Source: Sphaeroforma sirkka
Taxonomy: Eukaryota; Opisthokonta; Ichthyosporea; Ichthyophonida
Assembly: GCA_001586965.3 (NCBI GenBank)
Contig: LUCW03000199.1
Span: 1-20,000 of the forward strand
DNA: 20,000 nt
Reading direction: 5' to 3'
A program made the position numbers and the translations under genes. The number at the start of each line of letters is the position of its first letter. Positions within the stretch are counted from its first letter, which is position 1. Of the stretch, positions 1 through 8,271 are shown in pieces. The notes under the pieces were generated by a model, which searched no databases, was not told the DNA's origin, and saw only the letters and a list, made by a program, of their open reading frames with translations.

Positions 1-432
1 AGATACCAGAGAAAGTGGTGGCGATTGAGGACTGGTTGGGCATGCCAGTATTTTGCAAATACTGATTGGGATGGGGGCTTGCCGTTAGGGAAAATTGCTC
101 GGAAGACGAACCATACCGGAGTTATGTCATCCATTTCATGAAGAGTTTTGTCCGGCATCGGGCGGCCCACCACTTTCGTCAAAAGGTGTTCGGGTACTAG
201 CTGGTGGGGTCGGGCGTTTTTTAGGGCTCGGTTTTGCAGGTTTGTCCACTTTTGAGCGGTAGCTGGGAGGCTCACTGCTGCTATTGGGCGCCTGTGACCG
301 CGGTCTTTTGCAGGAATGCCACGCCAACCTGGGATGGAACGTATATTTTTTTTCTTTTTTTTTTTCTTCTTCTTTAAGTGGCCAATGTGTACACTTAGAC
401 AGTATTTTCGTATATTTTTCCGAAGTTGGCAA
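1..432 (-). pseudogene. LINE ORF1-like region, partial (unit A)
   Basis: Minus-strand remnant of the ORF1-like region described at 2530-3237, cut by the window edge. Reading leftward from 432 it starts with the same residues (EKYTKILSKC) and has a lysine-rich stretch. It then shifts frame relative to the unit B copy at the pyrimidine-rich run near 350-375 and at poly-T near 218-222, and stops at 136. A related frame probably continues to position 1. No ATG begins the frame; the in-frame start is TTG. It is non-functional as it stands. Confidence 0.7.
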
Positions 433-741
433 AAGCGGCCTTAAAAAAATATGTACATAGGCTTCTATAAATTATACATAGAAGGCTATGTTGATGTACA
501 TATGTACATAATATTTTTTTTCAACAAAATAGTATACACGGAATACTCATACTAAAAGCATATTGATATTTTTTAGTGTTGTTTACAATACACAAATAAA
601 ATACACAATAGTGTGCATACAGATATAAATTTCTAACTGGTGATCAAGTGTTTGCATATCATGACAGGTGTTTGCCAGTGTGTACAGTACGCACATAAAT
701 TTATCAAGTGAATTTATCAGGTGAAAACATTACAGTACAAT
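433..741. promoter_or_regulatory. Spacer and duplicated 5' region of the mannosyltransferase gene (unit A)
   Basis: AT-rich, non-coding, between divergent reading frames: LINE ORF1-like to the left and the gene fragment to the right. It is conserved in all three units (433-741, 3238-3552, 13733-14043). It contains an imperfect palindrome (443-521) and TATA-like motifs such as gatataaatt near 621. Since it lies upstream of the intact gene in unit C, it presumably holds that gene's promoter, and copies A and B would carry the same promoter in front of truncated products. The promoter role is inferred. Confidence 0.5.
443..521. repeat. Imperfect inverted repeat in the spacer (unit A)
   Basis: A 13-bp arm, cataggcttctat, faces atagaaggctatg across a 9-base AT loop, with one mismatch at the arm centre. 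Outside these arms, A-run plus tatgtacat on the left answers atgtacata plus T-run on the right. The perfect palindrome tgtacatatgtaca lies within the right half. The whole ~79-bp block recurs at 3248-3326 and 13744-13823. Confidence 0.75.
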
Positions 742-936
742 ATGGCAATGCTACGAACGATGGGTATTGCGCGCTCTATACTGATTGCCTTTTGGCTGAT
801 CGTGGCTACTTATATCGTTCACTATGATTATTATCGCTTAGCAGTCGTACCACAATTCAACAGATTAGTACCCGAACAAGCAGTCGTACCACAATTCAAC
901 AGTCAAACAGGGGATCCAACGCATCCTTCCATATAG
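742..936 (+). pseudogene. Truncated mannosyltransferase 5' fragment (unit A)
   Basis: Identical to the start of the intact gene at 14044: the same N-terminal membrane anchor and one and a half of the 13-residue AVVPQFNRLVPEQ repeats. After codon ~54 (902) the frame enters antisense LINE sequence and ends at a stop at 934-936 after about ten foreign residues (QTGDPTHPSI). The predicted product, 64 aa if started at the ATG at 742, would be a membrane anchor with no catalytic domain. GTG at 721 is an upstream in-frame codon, but eukaryotic initiation favours the ATG at 742. It probably has no function; whether it is transcribed is unknown. Confidence 0.85.
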
Positions 937-2529
937 GCGGAGCCCAGGCAAAAATATTCAGCCCATATGTAGTCGTGGATAGGATGAATGTTCTGAACAT
1001 CACCTGTCGGTTGTTGCGGGGTGTCCCCAGCTGAAGCCATGGAACCCATAAGCGCGGAAAGAGGCGATACCCAGTGACAATGCTGCAACCAGGGATTCCA
1101 TATGTCTGGCGAGGTTGATTCCTGGTACTCCGTGAGAGAGTGGGAACCCCAAATATTTGGAGTGTTTCGGTTCGGCATGTGTGAGCCCCATCTTCAGGGG
1201 GAGGTAACGTGTGTTCCAAGGTGCGTCTGCAAATGTCGGCGTGATAAGCTCACCACTTATACGGAGGGTTGGCGCCGCGTGTCGCAAGTCGGTAGATCGT
1301 ACTCGGGGTTTAATGACATCCTGTTCGAGGCCCGATTTGCGTCCACACACATCAATGCCATCTGATTAGATCCAATTAAACCCCTAAAATCGGAAACCAA
1401 TCGAGGGGCTTGGATCCGTGTGTCATCAACAAATAGATAAGAGCGGAGGAGCGTGGGCCGAAATTGTGCTAGAGTGACAGATAAGGAATCCATGTAGATA
1501 ATAAAAAGCTCGGGGCCGACGATTGAGCCTTATAAGATGCCATTCGTTCTATGGAATAGAGACGAGAGCGTGCCGCGGTATGTCACTCGGGTAGGGTCCC
1601 TCTCAAACAGCGCGCGGAGGCAGTTGATTCAGTTTTCGGGCATTCCAGCGTGGCGCAGAAGTACCCATAGGCGTATGGCGGAAGTGACATTAGGAGAGGG
1701 TTCGGTATTCGGTGGAACCACGTACCGGATTGTAGAGTTGAATAGGGCCTCAAAGTAACCAGCGAGGGTAGCGCCTGTATCATTGGTACCCGGTATGCAG
1801 GGTTGGCGCGGAGACCGTCGTTGGTACGCAATATCTTTGAACATTTGAGCCTTGCTTTGGGCGGAACGAGTGGTTTGGCAGCCGCTGAACCCAGGGTCTG
1901 TTTAAGTCATAATAGAACCCTCCAAAGATTTGTGGGTCAGTGGTATAGCGCCAGATCCGGTCGAGGATCCATAGCAGCCCTTCCGCTAATCCATGTAAAG
2001 TAAGATACGACCGTAGTAGGTTCTGATGCGCCCGGATTTTGGCTTGAAATACTCGCGCGCGGGATTTATCGCGTAGGTGATACAGTCGATGGCGATATCG
2101 TTTATATCCATGGGAGGGGAGGCGTTGGTCGGGAGGCGGCGGCATTGCTGGCATTTGTTGGGGCCGATGGATTTGATTCGTGGGAAGTATCTGGAGATCG
2201 GGTCCAAAGGTGTGGTCACCACAGATACCGTAGTCCGTCAGCTTATAAGTTTGGAGGGAGGCGGGGGTGGTAGATCGATGATACGCATGTTCTGTACCAG
2301 TTGAGCCACCCGCATAGAGGTAGTCCAAGTGCCACGTATTACGCAGAGTAGTCTCAATCGTTTTCACACGTAGGCATACATAGTCCGGGATTTATAGATG
2401 CGTGGCCATACTTCCGGGCTTTGAAGTTGAAATCTCCCCACACGACATCTGGTCGGAAACTGCCAATCTCGGGGGAATTCATGTATTCATGTTTGCAGCG
2501 GGCCTCCCGCTTGGTGCGGAGATAGTGGA
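903..2529 (-). pseudogene. LINE endonuclease-reverse transcriptase relic (unit B)
   Basis: Read on the minus strand from right to left. The back half of an APE-type endonuclease shows GDFN (near 2428), then HLDYLY (near 2323) and GDHTFG (near 2218), equivalents of GDFN, the D-Y pair and SDH. The reverse transcriptase follows: a GIL-stop-GSIVGPE stretch (1510-1545), where TAA replaces the usual glutamine codon of GxxQGS, then the catalytic box YLFVDDTRI (~1411-1437) and the thumb-like KYLGFPL (~1140-1160). There are several frameshifts, for example near 2370 and near 1350. The relic ends abruptly at the fusion with gene sequence; the rest of the C-terminus and any poly-A tail are missing. It is clearly non-LTR in type; the clade is not determined. 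Confidence 0.85.
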
Positions 2530-2623
2530 TTAAAGCTGTAGTGAATCCATGCTGCCGGCAAGAATTTTCGGCGCTCGTTCATGTTTGCAGCGGGCCTCCC
2601 GCTTGGTGCGGAGATAGTGGATT
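2486..2623. repeat. 46-bp direct repeat, 92 bp apart, inside the LINE relic
   Basis: 2486-2531 and 2578-2623 are identical (beginning ttcatgtttgcagcgg). On the minus strand both encode IHYLRTKREARCKHE. After the first-read copy (2578-2623) the frame continues 14 residues to a stop at 2530. After the second copy the same frame continues into the endonuclease part (SPEIG...GDFN). This is best read as a local 92-bp duplication. The pair recurs in unit C at 12979-13024 and 13071-13116. Confidence 0.9.
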
Positions 2624-3237
2624 GAGGCTGCTTTCGTAGCGTCGGGATGTTGTTGGGAGCGGGGGTCGATGTTGTTTTCAAGCTGCCATTTCCACGTAAG
2701 TGCTGCATATCGTTTCACCTGGGCGACATGGTCGCTAGGAACACAAAGGCGGATGAAACCGGTGGAGCTTCCGCGGCGATTTGACTGAGAGACCGATTTG
2801 GACGGAAGATACCAGAGAAAGTGGTGGCGATTGAGGACTGGTTGGGCATGCCAGTATTTTGCAAATACTGATTGGGATGGGGGCTTGCCGTTAGGGAAAA
2901 TTGCTCGGAAGACGAACCATACCGGAGTTATGTCATCCATTTCATGAAGAGTTTTGTCCGGCATCGGGCGGCCCACCACTTTCGTCAAAAGGTGTTCGGG
3001 TACTAGCTGGTGGGGTCGGGCGTTTTTTTTAGGGCTCGGTTTTGCAGGTTTGTCCACTTTTGAGCGGTAGCTGGGAGGCTCACTGCTGCTATTGGGCGCC
3101 TGTGACCGCGGTCTTTTTGCAGGGAATGCCACGCCAACCTGGGATGGAACGTATATTTTTCTTTTTCTTTTTCTTCTTTTAAGTGGCCAATGTGTACACT
3201 TAGACAGTATTTTCGTATATTTTTCCGAAGTTGGCAA
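2530..3237 (-). pseudogene. LINE ORF1-like open frame (unit B)
   Basis: An open minus-strand frame of ~235 codons upstream of the endonuclease-RT relic, in the place of a LINE ORF1. It starts at TTG with no usable in-frame ATG at the 5' end, so the true N-terminus is lost or shifted. Visible features are a basic, possibly nuclear-targeting cluster near residues 20-27 (KRRKRKRK), a Pro/Lys/Ser-rich linker at ~40-75, and a compact C-terminal part with GFIRLCVPSDHVAQVKRYA that could belong to an RRM-like fold. No CCHC knuckle is seen. The frame ends through the 92-bp duplication. Identity as ORF1 rests on position and composition, not on a family motif. Confidence 0.55.
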
Positions 3238-3552
3238 AAGCGGCCTTAAAAAAATATGTACATAGGCTTCTATAAATTATACATAGAAGGCTATGTTGAT
3301 GTACATATGTACATAATATTTTTTTTCAACAAAATAGTATACACGGAATACTCGTACTAAAAGCATATTGATATTTTTTTTAGTGTTGTTTACAATAACA
3401 ACACAAATAAAATACACAATAGTGTGCATACAGATATAAATTTCTAACTGGTGATCAAGTGTTTGCATATCATGACAGGTGTTTGCCAGTGTGTACAGTA
3501 CGCACATAAATTTATCAAGTGAATTTATCAGGTGAAAACATTACAGTACAAT
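3238..3552. promoter_or_regulatory. Spacer and duplicated gene 5' region (unit B)
   Basis: Second copy of the spacer. It carries the palindrome at 3248-3326 and differs from A and C by an extended T-run near 3374 and an extra aacaac-like insertion near 3394-3403. No gene is supported here; minus-strand open frames in it are AT-rich chance frames. Confidence 0.5.
3248..3326. repeat. Imperfect inverted repeat in the spacer (unit B)
   Basis: Same 79-bp palindromic block as 443-521, unchanged in its arms, with 13-bp arms around a 9-base loop plus outer tatgtacat arms. Confidence 0.75.
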
Positions 3553-3747
3553 ATGGCAATGCTACGAACGATGGGTATTGCGCGCTCTATACTGATTGCC
3601 TTTTGGCTGATCGTGGCTACTTATATCGTTCACTATGATTATTATCGCTTAGCAGTCGTACCACAATTCAACAGATTAGTACCCGAACAAGCAGTCGTAC
3701 CACAATTCAACAGTCAAACAGGGGATCCAACGCATCCTTCCATATAG
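3553..3747 (+). pseudogene. Truncated mannosyltransferase 5' fragment (unit B)
   Basis: Second duplicated 5' end, encoding the same 64-residue truncated product as 742-936. It has the N-terminal membrane anchor, one and a half 13-residue repeats, then the junction at 3713/3714 and a stop at 3745-3747. The conserved frame reflects recent duplication rather than proven function. Confidence 0.85.
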
Positions 3748-5166
3748 GCGGAGCCCAGGCAAAAATATTCAGCCCATATGTAGTCGTGGATAGGATGAAT
3801 GTTCTGAACATCACCTGTCGGTTGCGGGGGTGTCCCCAGCTGAAGCCATGGAACCCATAAGCGCGGAAAGAGGCGATACCCAGTGACAATGCTGCAACCA
3901 GGGATTCCATATGTCTGGCGAGGTTGATTCCTGGTACTCCGTGAGAGAGTGGGAACCCCAAATATTTGGAGTGTTTCGGTTCGGCATGTGTGAGCCCCAT
4001 CTTCAGGGGGAGGTAACGTGTGTTCCAAGGTGCGTCTGCAAATGTCGGCGTGATAAGCTCACCACTTATACGGAGGGTTGGCGCCGCGTGTCGCAAGTCG
4101 GTAGATCGTACTCGGGGTTTAATGACATCCTGTTCGAGGCCCGATTTGCGTCCACACACATCAATGCCATCTGATTAGAACCAATTAAACCCCTAAAATC
4201 GGAAACCAATCGAGGGGCTTGGATCCGTGTGTCATCAACAAATAGATAAGAGCGGAGGAGCGTGGGCCGAAATTGTGCTAGAGTGACAGATAAGGAATCC
4301 ATGTAGATAATAAAAAGCTCGGGGCCGACGATTGAGCCTTATAAGATGCCATTCGTTCTATGGAATAGAGACGAGAGCGTGCCGCGGTATGTCACTCGGG
4401 TAGGGTCCCTCTCAAACAGCGCGCGGAGGCAGTTGATTCAGTTTTCGGGCATTCCAGCGTGGCGCAGAAGTACCCATAGGCGTATGGCGGAAGTGACATT
4501 AGGAGAGGGTTCGGTATTCGGTGGAACCACGTACCGGATTGTAGAGTTGAATAGGGCCTCAAAGTAACCAGCGAGGGTAGCGCCTGTATCATTGGTACCC
4601 GGTATGCAGGGTTGGCGCGGAGACCGTCGTTGGTACGCAATATCTTTGAACATTTGAGCCTTGCTTTGGGCGGAACGAGTGGTTTGGCAGCCGCTGAACC
4701 CAGGGTCTGTTTAAGTCATAATAGAACCCTCCAAAGATTTGTGGGTCAGTGGTATAGCGCCAGATCCGGTCGAGGATCCATAGCAGCCCTTCCGCTAATC
4801 CATGTAAAGTAAGATACGACCGTAGTAGGTTCTGATGCGCCCGGATTTTGGCTTGAAATACTCGCGCGCGGGATTTATCGCGTAGGTGATACAGTCGATG
4901 GCGATATCGTTTATATCCATGGGAGGGGAGGCGTTGGTCGGGAGGCGGCGGCATTGCTGGCATTTGTTGGGGCCGATGGATTTGATTCGTGGGAAGTATC
5001 TGGAGATCGGGTCCAAAGGTGTGGTCACCACAGATACCGTAGTCCGTCAGCTTATAAGTTTGGAGGAGGCGGGGGGTGGTAGATCGATGATACGCATGTT
5101 CTGTACCAGTTGAGCCACCCGCATAGAGGTAGTCCAAGTGCCACGTATTACGCAGAGTAGTCTCAA
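3714..5166. repeat. Tandem unit C, left part
   Basis: This is the same unit as 903-2355, up to the retrotransposon insertion point. The sequence stops at gtctcaa and resumes at 12848. Copy B shows the unoccupied site intact at about 2350-2362. Confidence 0.95.
3714..5166 (-). pseudogene. LINE endonuclease-reverse transcriptase relic (unit C, 3' part)
   Basis: Copy of 903-2355. It shows the same reverse transcriptase box (VDD near 4225-4240), the same in-frame TAA in the GxxQGS motif, and thumb-like KYLGFPL. One long minus-strand frame (3707-4159) covers the RT thumb because a short indel near 3823-3830 removes a frameshift present in unit B. The endonuclease portion is interrupted at 5166 by the LTR retrotransposon and resumes at 12852. 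Confidence 0.85.
5163..5166. repeat. Target site duplication, left
   Basis: TCAA directly precedes the 5' LTR and is repeated at 12848-12851. The empty site in unit B (gtctcaatcgttttc) has TCAA once. The next base, T, is shared with the LTR start, so a 5-bp duplication (TCAAT) cannot be excluded by alignment alone. The TG...CA termini favour 4 bp. Confidence 0.9.
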
Positions 5167-5763
5167 TGTAGAAATACGGCCTCCGGTCAGTCTAAAATAT
5201 CAAGATCAATTGAGATAATACATTGGTTTTTTTATTTGTATTTTAAATAATTAGTACAAGCTCTTTTTCCAATATTTCCAAAGTGTTCTAAATTCACTTT
5301 GATGGCTCCAATAGCCTGAGTATTTGGTATGACTCATCTACTTGGACCTATTTGAGACATTAGTAGATGTAGGATATTATAAACTAAATTTTATAATCTC
5401 CGAACTACTACTTATTGATTTTGGTCCTCCCGCCAATCTCCAAAATCCAATAAGTCTTTTTTTTTTTTTTAACTTTTCTTCAGATGGAACTTTATTTATA
5501 TCAGCTAATGTATTAACGTGACTTACGTTATTATGTCTATTTACAAATTAGGCAAGTGGTCATGAACATTTAGTACTTCTAGTGAAAATTATTCAATAAA
5601 GAACAGCTAGAGGTACGCCCTGTGTGATCGAGGATATTTAGGCTCTTAACAAGAGGCAGTCCCGATCATTCTTACACAAGCTACCACTGCTAAATCCTAA
5701 CTGACTAAATTGTATTTTAGTTTAATATAGTTTGAAACCTAGTAATTTCCATCGAAGTTTACA
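5167..5763 (+). repeat. 5' LTR (597 bp)
   Basis: Starts TGTAGAAATACGG and ends CGAAGTTTACA, matching 12230-12847. It differs mainly by short indels: a stretch near 5320, a missing ~20-base segment near 5418, a T-run at ~5457-5470 and two bases near 5510. It contains AATAAA at 5595-5600, a likely polyadenylation signal. Confidence 0.95.
5595..5600 (+). promoter_or_regulatory. AATAAA polyadenylation signal in the 5' LTR
   Basis: Exact AATAAA, repeated in the 3' LTR at 12679-12684, where it would act in 3' end formation of the element transcript. Confidence 0.5.
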
Positions 5764-5842
5764 TATTTTTCAGTTATATAGTAGTTACAGTAGTGTACTG
5801 CTTCTAGACTGTCTGACATCAATTTACTATCCAGCAATTACT

Positions 5843-7878
5843 ATGGCTAAGGGTACTTCTAAAGGCAAGGGAGCCGCTAGCTCTAAGCCTGCTAAGCCTG
5901 CCGAGGTTCCTGAGGTCCCTGTGGAAACACCTAGCCTGTCTGGAGTTGAGCCTGCCGAGGATACTGTTGGGGAAGCAAATTCTGAGGTTGGTACAGAGGA
6001 TTATTCTGAGGATGACTCGTCGGATCCTAAAGCCTTGGAAGAAGAGGTATCTACTACCGCGGAAAGGCTCGCCAGCGTCCGTGTATCACCTAGGAGTGAA
6101 GCTCAGGACCCCAGTTTGCCCCCCTGACCACGTGCCGTCAAATATTGGGGATAAACGTCGAAAGGCTGGAAAATTCGTGGATACGAATGTCGGGGGGCAT
6201 TATAACTCCACATCTAAAGGACACTCCAGCACAAATCCGGAGTGAAAAGGAAGTATTGGACCTGTCCGAAAATTTCGGTTTCGCCATCGATGGAGAAGCC
6301 ATTCCATTCAGCTCAAATCTTGGGGCCGAAGCTGAGGACGCCATAACTCGACAACGAGTGGCTGGATCCTCTCAATCTCGACGCCAATTGAACCGCACTG
6401 AAGCGCTCTTGAAGGAGCTAGCGGCAGCAGCAGTTGTGGACCCTCTATCGTGTCCCACTTGGCTGATATTCTTCCTATACCGAAGAAGAAAAAAAATTCG
6501 GGCCGGGTTTCGAACCCGAGACCTACTGGTTTACCAGCCAGTATGTTTACCACTAAGCCAGTTACCACTGGCGAGATAGATAATATTTCAAAATTTAATC
6601 TCTATAGCTCTGATGCTACCATCGACCATACTCTTGACAAACCTAACCCTGTCAGAGGATATGATCGTATGGAACTCGATGAGGCTTACCATCCTCGTAA
6701 TATCGACCCTCATTTGCCAACTAACCCTGGTAATCACGATTTTGGCAATCGCTACACCAGTACCTCGTTAGAGAGTTCCCGCTCTAATCCTGAGGATGAG
6801 GAAGTGAGAACCAGACATACTCGTCTCAGGCTATTACGCTCTGGTATGCAAGTCCTTGAGGACCGTCTATTGAATGACTCTGACCTTGACGATAGGAAAG
6901 CGGATAACATTCGCTATCTAATCGATAACAAGAGAAAGGAAATAGACACCATCTTGGCACTAGCAGCCCGTAGCACTGAGCATGAGCCTCGTGAACACTT
7001 AGAACCAAGCTTTATAAAGCAGCTAGGTAACGCGCAGGCTGAGGTCGATTTCTCTACTAATGAGAGTACAGTGGAGACACTGAAGGCCTTCGACCAACTT
7101 AAGGAGTCTGCCAGCCTTAGGGATAAGCAGATGATGAATGCCTTTATTCATTTCTGCGAGCCAGGTGAATGGCGAACTATCTTGAAGGCTCATGAGCCCA
7201 ACTGGAAAGCCCTACCCTGGCACCAGTTGCGTGATAATATACTTAACACCTTTTTTTTGAAGATGCACGTGACCGTGAACTTCTAGAGTCTCGCAAGTTC
7301 TTTGCGAACGATACCACTATTCGAGGTGCTCTAGCTCATATGACACATATGAATACTCGGATGGGTGGTCGTACCTATACTGGCGAATACTTATTAATTT
7401 GTCAGATGATGGAGACTCTGGGAGCTAACCTCTTTAAGAAAGTCAATGATGACATCATCGCCTATGGTGATTTGCGATCTATGCCTTGGTCTGTCTTTGA
7501 GAAGATAGTACACAAGCATACCAATTCCTCTACTAGAGTACTTAGTACCACGAGCTACACCCAGCCCACTAAGCGAAACGCAGTAGAGACTAATACTGCG
7601 CGTAGTACTAAGAAACCTCGCACTACTACTGGAGGGGTACTGGCTCTACTTCTACCGAACCGAAAGGTGATAAGAAGGTGAGAGCGCCTTGCAAGAAGTG
7701 TGGTTACAACCTCACAAAACGTAATGGCAAGTGGAATGGTAGACACGACCCTGTTAAGTGTGCACCAGGCAAGCCAGATTTTGGACACTATATGAAAGAG
7801 TGTGCTACTTGCAAGGGTACTAACGGTTGGCACAAAGAGGATTGCAAGGACTTACCAGACGTCCAAGTTAAGCACTGA
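5843..7878 (+). pseudogene. gag-like region, frameshifted
   Basis: The first ATG after the 5' LTR in a long frame is at 5843. The start is Ala/Lys/Pro-rich, then acidic. The frame then changes at a C-run (6119-6124), again before 6450, at a T-run (7252-7259) and at a G-run (~7633). The parts are 5843-6127, ~6128-6500, 6450-7286, ~7260-7681 and ~7634-7878. The middle part is helical and charged, as expected of capsid. The last part is cysteine-rich (C-x2-C twice, with CATCKGTNGWHKEDC near 7800-7845), resembling a degenerate zinc knuckle of nucleocapsid. Assignment as gag rests on position, composition and the Cys/His end. A tRNA-like insert lies at 6496-6567. Confidence 0.65.
6496..6567 (-). 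tRNA. Degenerate tRNA-Thr-like sequence (pseudo-tRNA or SINE head)
   Basis: On the minus strand this 72-nt stretch has a full Pol III A box (TGGCTTAGTGG), a B box (GGTTCGAAACC), a T arm with loop TTCGAAA closed by five pairs, and an anticodon arm CTGG...CCAG. A run of eight T follows at the 3' side, as in a Pol III terminator. The anticodon loop includes TGGTAA, suggesting GGT (Thr), but the 5' anticodon stem is one base short. The acceptor strands (TGGTAAC and CCCGAAT) do not pair, and the D stem is imperfect. It is therefore not a normal tRNA. A tRNA-derived SINE head or a captured tRNA fits; chance does not, because both boxes, the spacing and the T-run coincide. Confidence 0.6.
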
Positions 7879-7886
7879 CAGTACCA

Positions 7887-8271
7887 TATGTGCGCACTAG
7901 AGCAAGATTATGAGAAAATGTTCAATAAAATCTATACCAAAGGAGATGAACGTATCTTTCAAACAGTTTTCGTAAATGGAGAAAAAAGTTATGGCACTAT
8001 TTGATCCAGGGCTGAAGTCTCTGCTATCTCATGCCGAGTAGCCTACGCTACAGATATGGCTGTCCATAACGAAACAACTGATTTAATCTTGGGAAATGGC
8101 AAAGTTACTACTTGCGAACAAGCCATTGACTATGCACACATAATGCTGTCAGATAGAAGAGAAGTGAAGACTCACCTAATCGTTACTGACATGTCTCAGA
8201 AATACGATTTAATTATAGGTATGACTGATCTTCTCAGTTTAGGTATAACACTCACTGGTCTGCCTAATGGG
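7887..8271 (+). pseudogene. Retroviral-type aspartic protease region, frameshifted
   Basis: This segment begins pol. A frame from the ATG at 7887 (MCALEQDYEKMF) runs to an A-run at ~7981-7986, where it shifts. ALFDPG then appears, and a second shift at a G-run (~8010) leads to AEVSAIS and the long frame open through 8056-8772. The flap-like LILGNGK and the second hydrophobic motif DLIIGMTDLL (~8206-8235) match the ILGMDWL-type end of Ty3/gypsy proteases. The active site reads D-P-G rather than the usual D-S/T-G. The enzyme would process Gag-Pol. The two frame breaks make this copy inactive as written. Confidence 0.75.

Larger units (their letters stand above)
1..902. repeat. Tandem unit A (partial, right-hand part)
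   Basis: Position 1 matches 2807 and 13300, and the match continues almost base for base to 902, where the gene-derived part ends. The copy holds the minus-strand LINE ORF1-like region, the ~300 bp spacer and the truncated mannosyltransferase 5' end. Differences from the other copies are mostly one- or two-base changes in homopolymers, for example at ~235 and ~314-375. The unit continues left of the window. Confidence 0.95.
903..3713. repeat. Tandem unit B (complete, ~2811 bp)
   Basis: This is the only uninterrupted unit. It runs from the LINE reverse transcriptase C-terminal part (903) through endonuclease and ORF1-like sequence (to ~3237), the spacer, and the first part of the mannosyltransferase gene (to 3713). 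Units B and C are nearly identical; differences include 1012-1020 versus 3823-3830 and a base change at ~1369. Both junctions have the same form: a gene sequence ending in caattcaacag followed by tcaaacagg. This shows one breakpoint repeated by duplication rather than independent insertions. Confidence 0.95.

Noticed and set aside
903..915. LINE 3' end or insertion site at 903
   Set aside because: No poly-A/poly-T tail and no target duplication; the RT thumb is cut mid-domain, so it is a duplication breakpoint rather than an insertion end.
1102..1365. Plus-strand frames in 1102-2304 and 3911-5113
   Set aside because: They are antisense shadows of the LINE endonuclease-RT, whose minus-strand motifs are recognisable.
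3277..3507. 76-codon minus-strand frame in the spacer
   Set aside because: Low-complexity AT-rich sequence, not open in the other units because of small indels, with no motif.
6450..6579. Residues such as RAGFRTRDL and GRVSNPRPTG as gag protein motifs
   Set aside because: They are translations of the antisense tRNA-like T arm and anticodon arm, a known source of false peptide matches.
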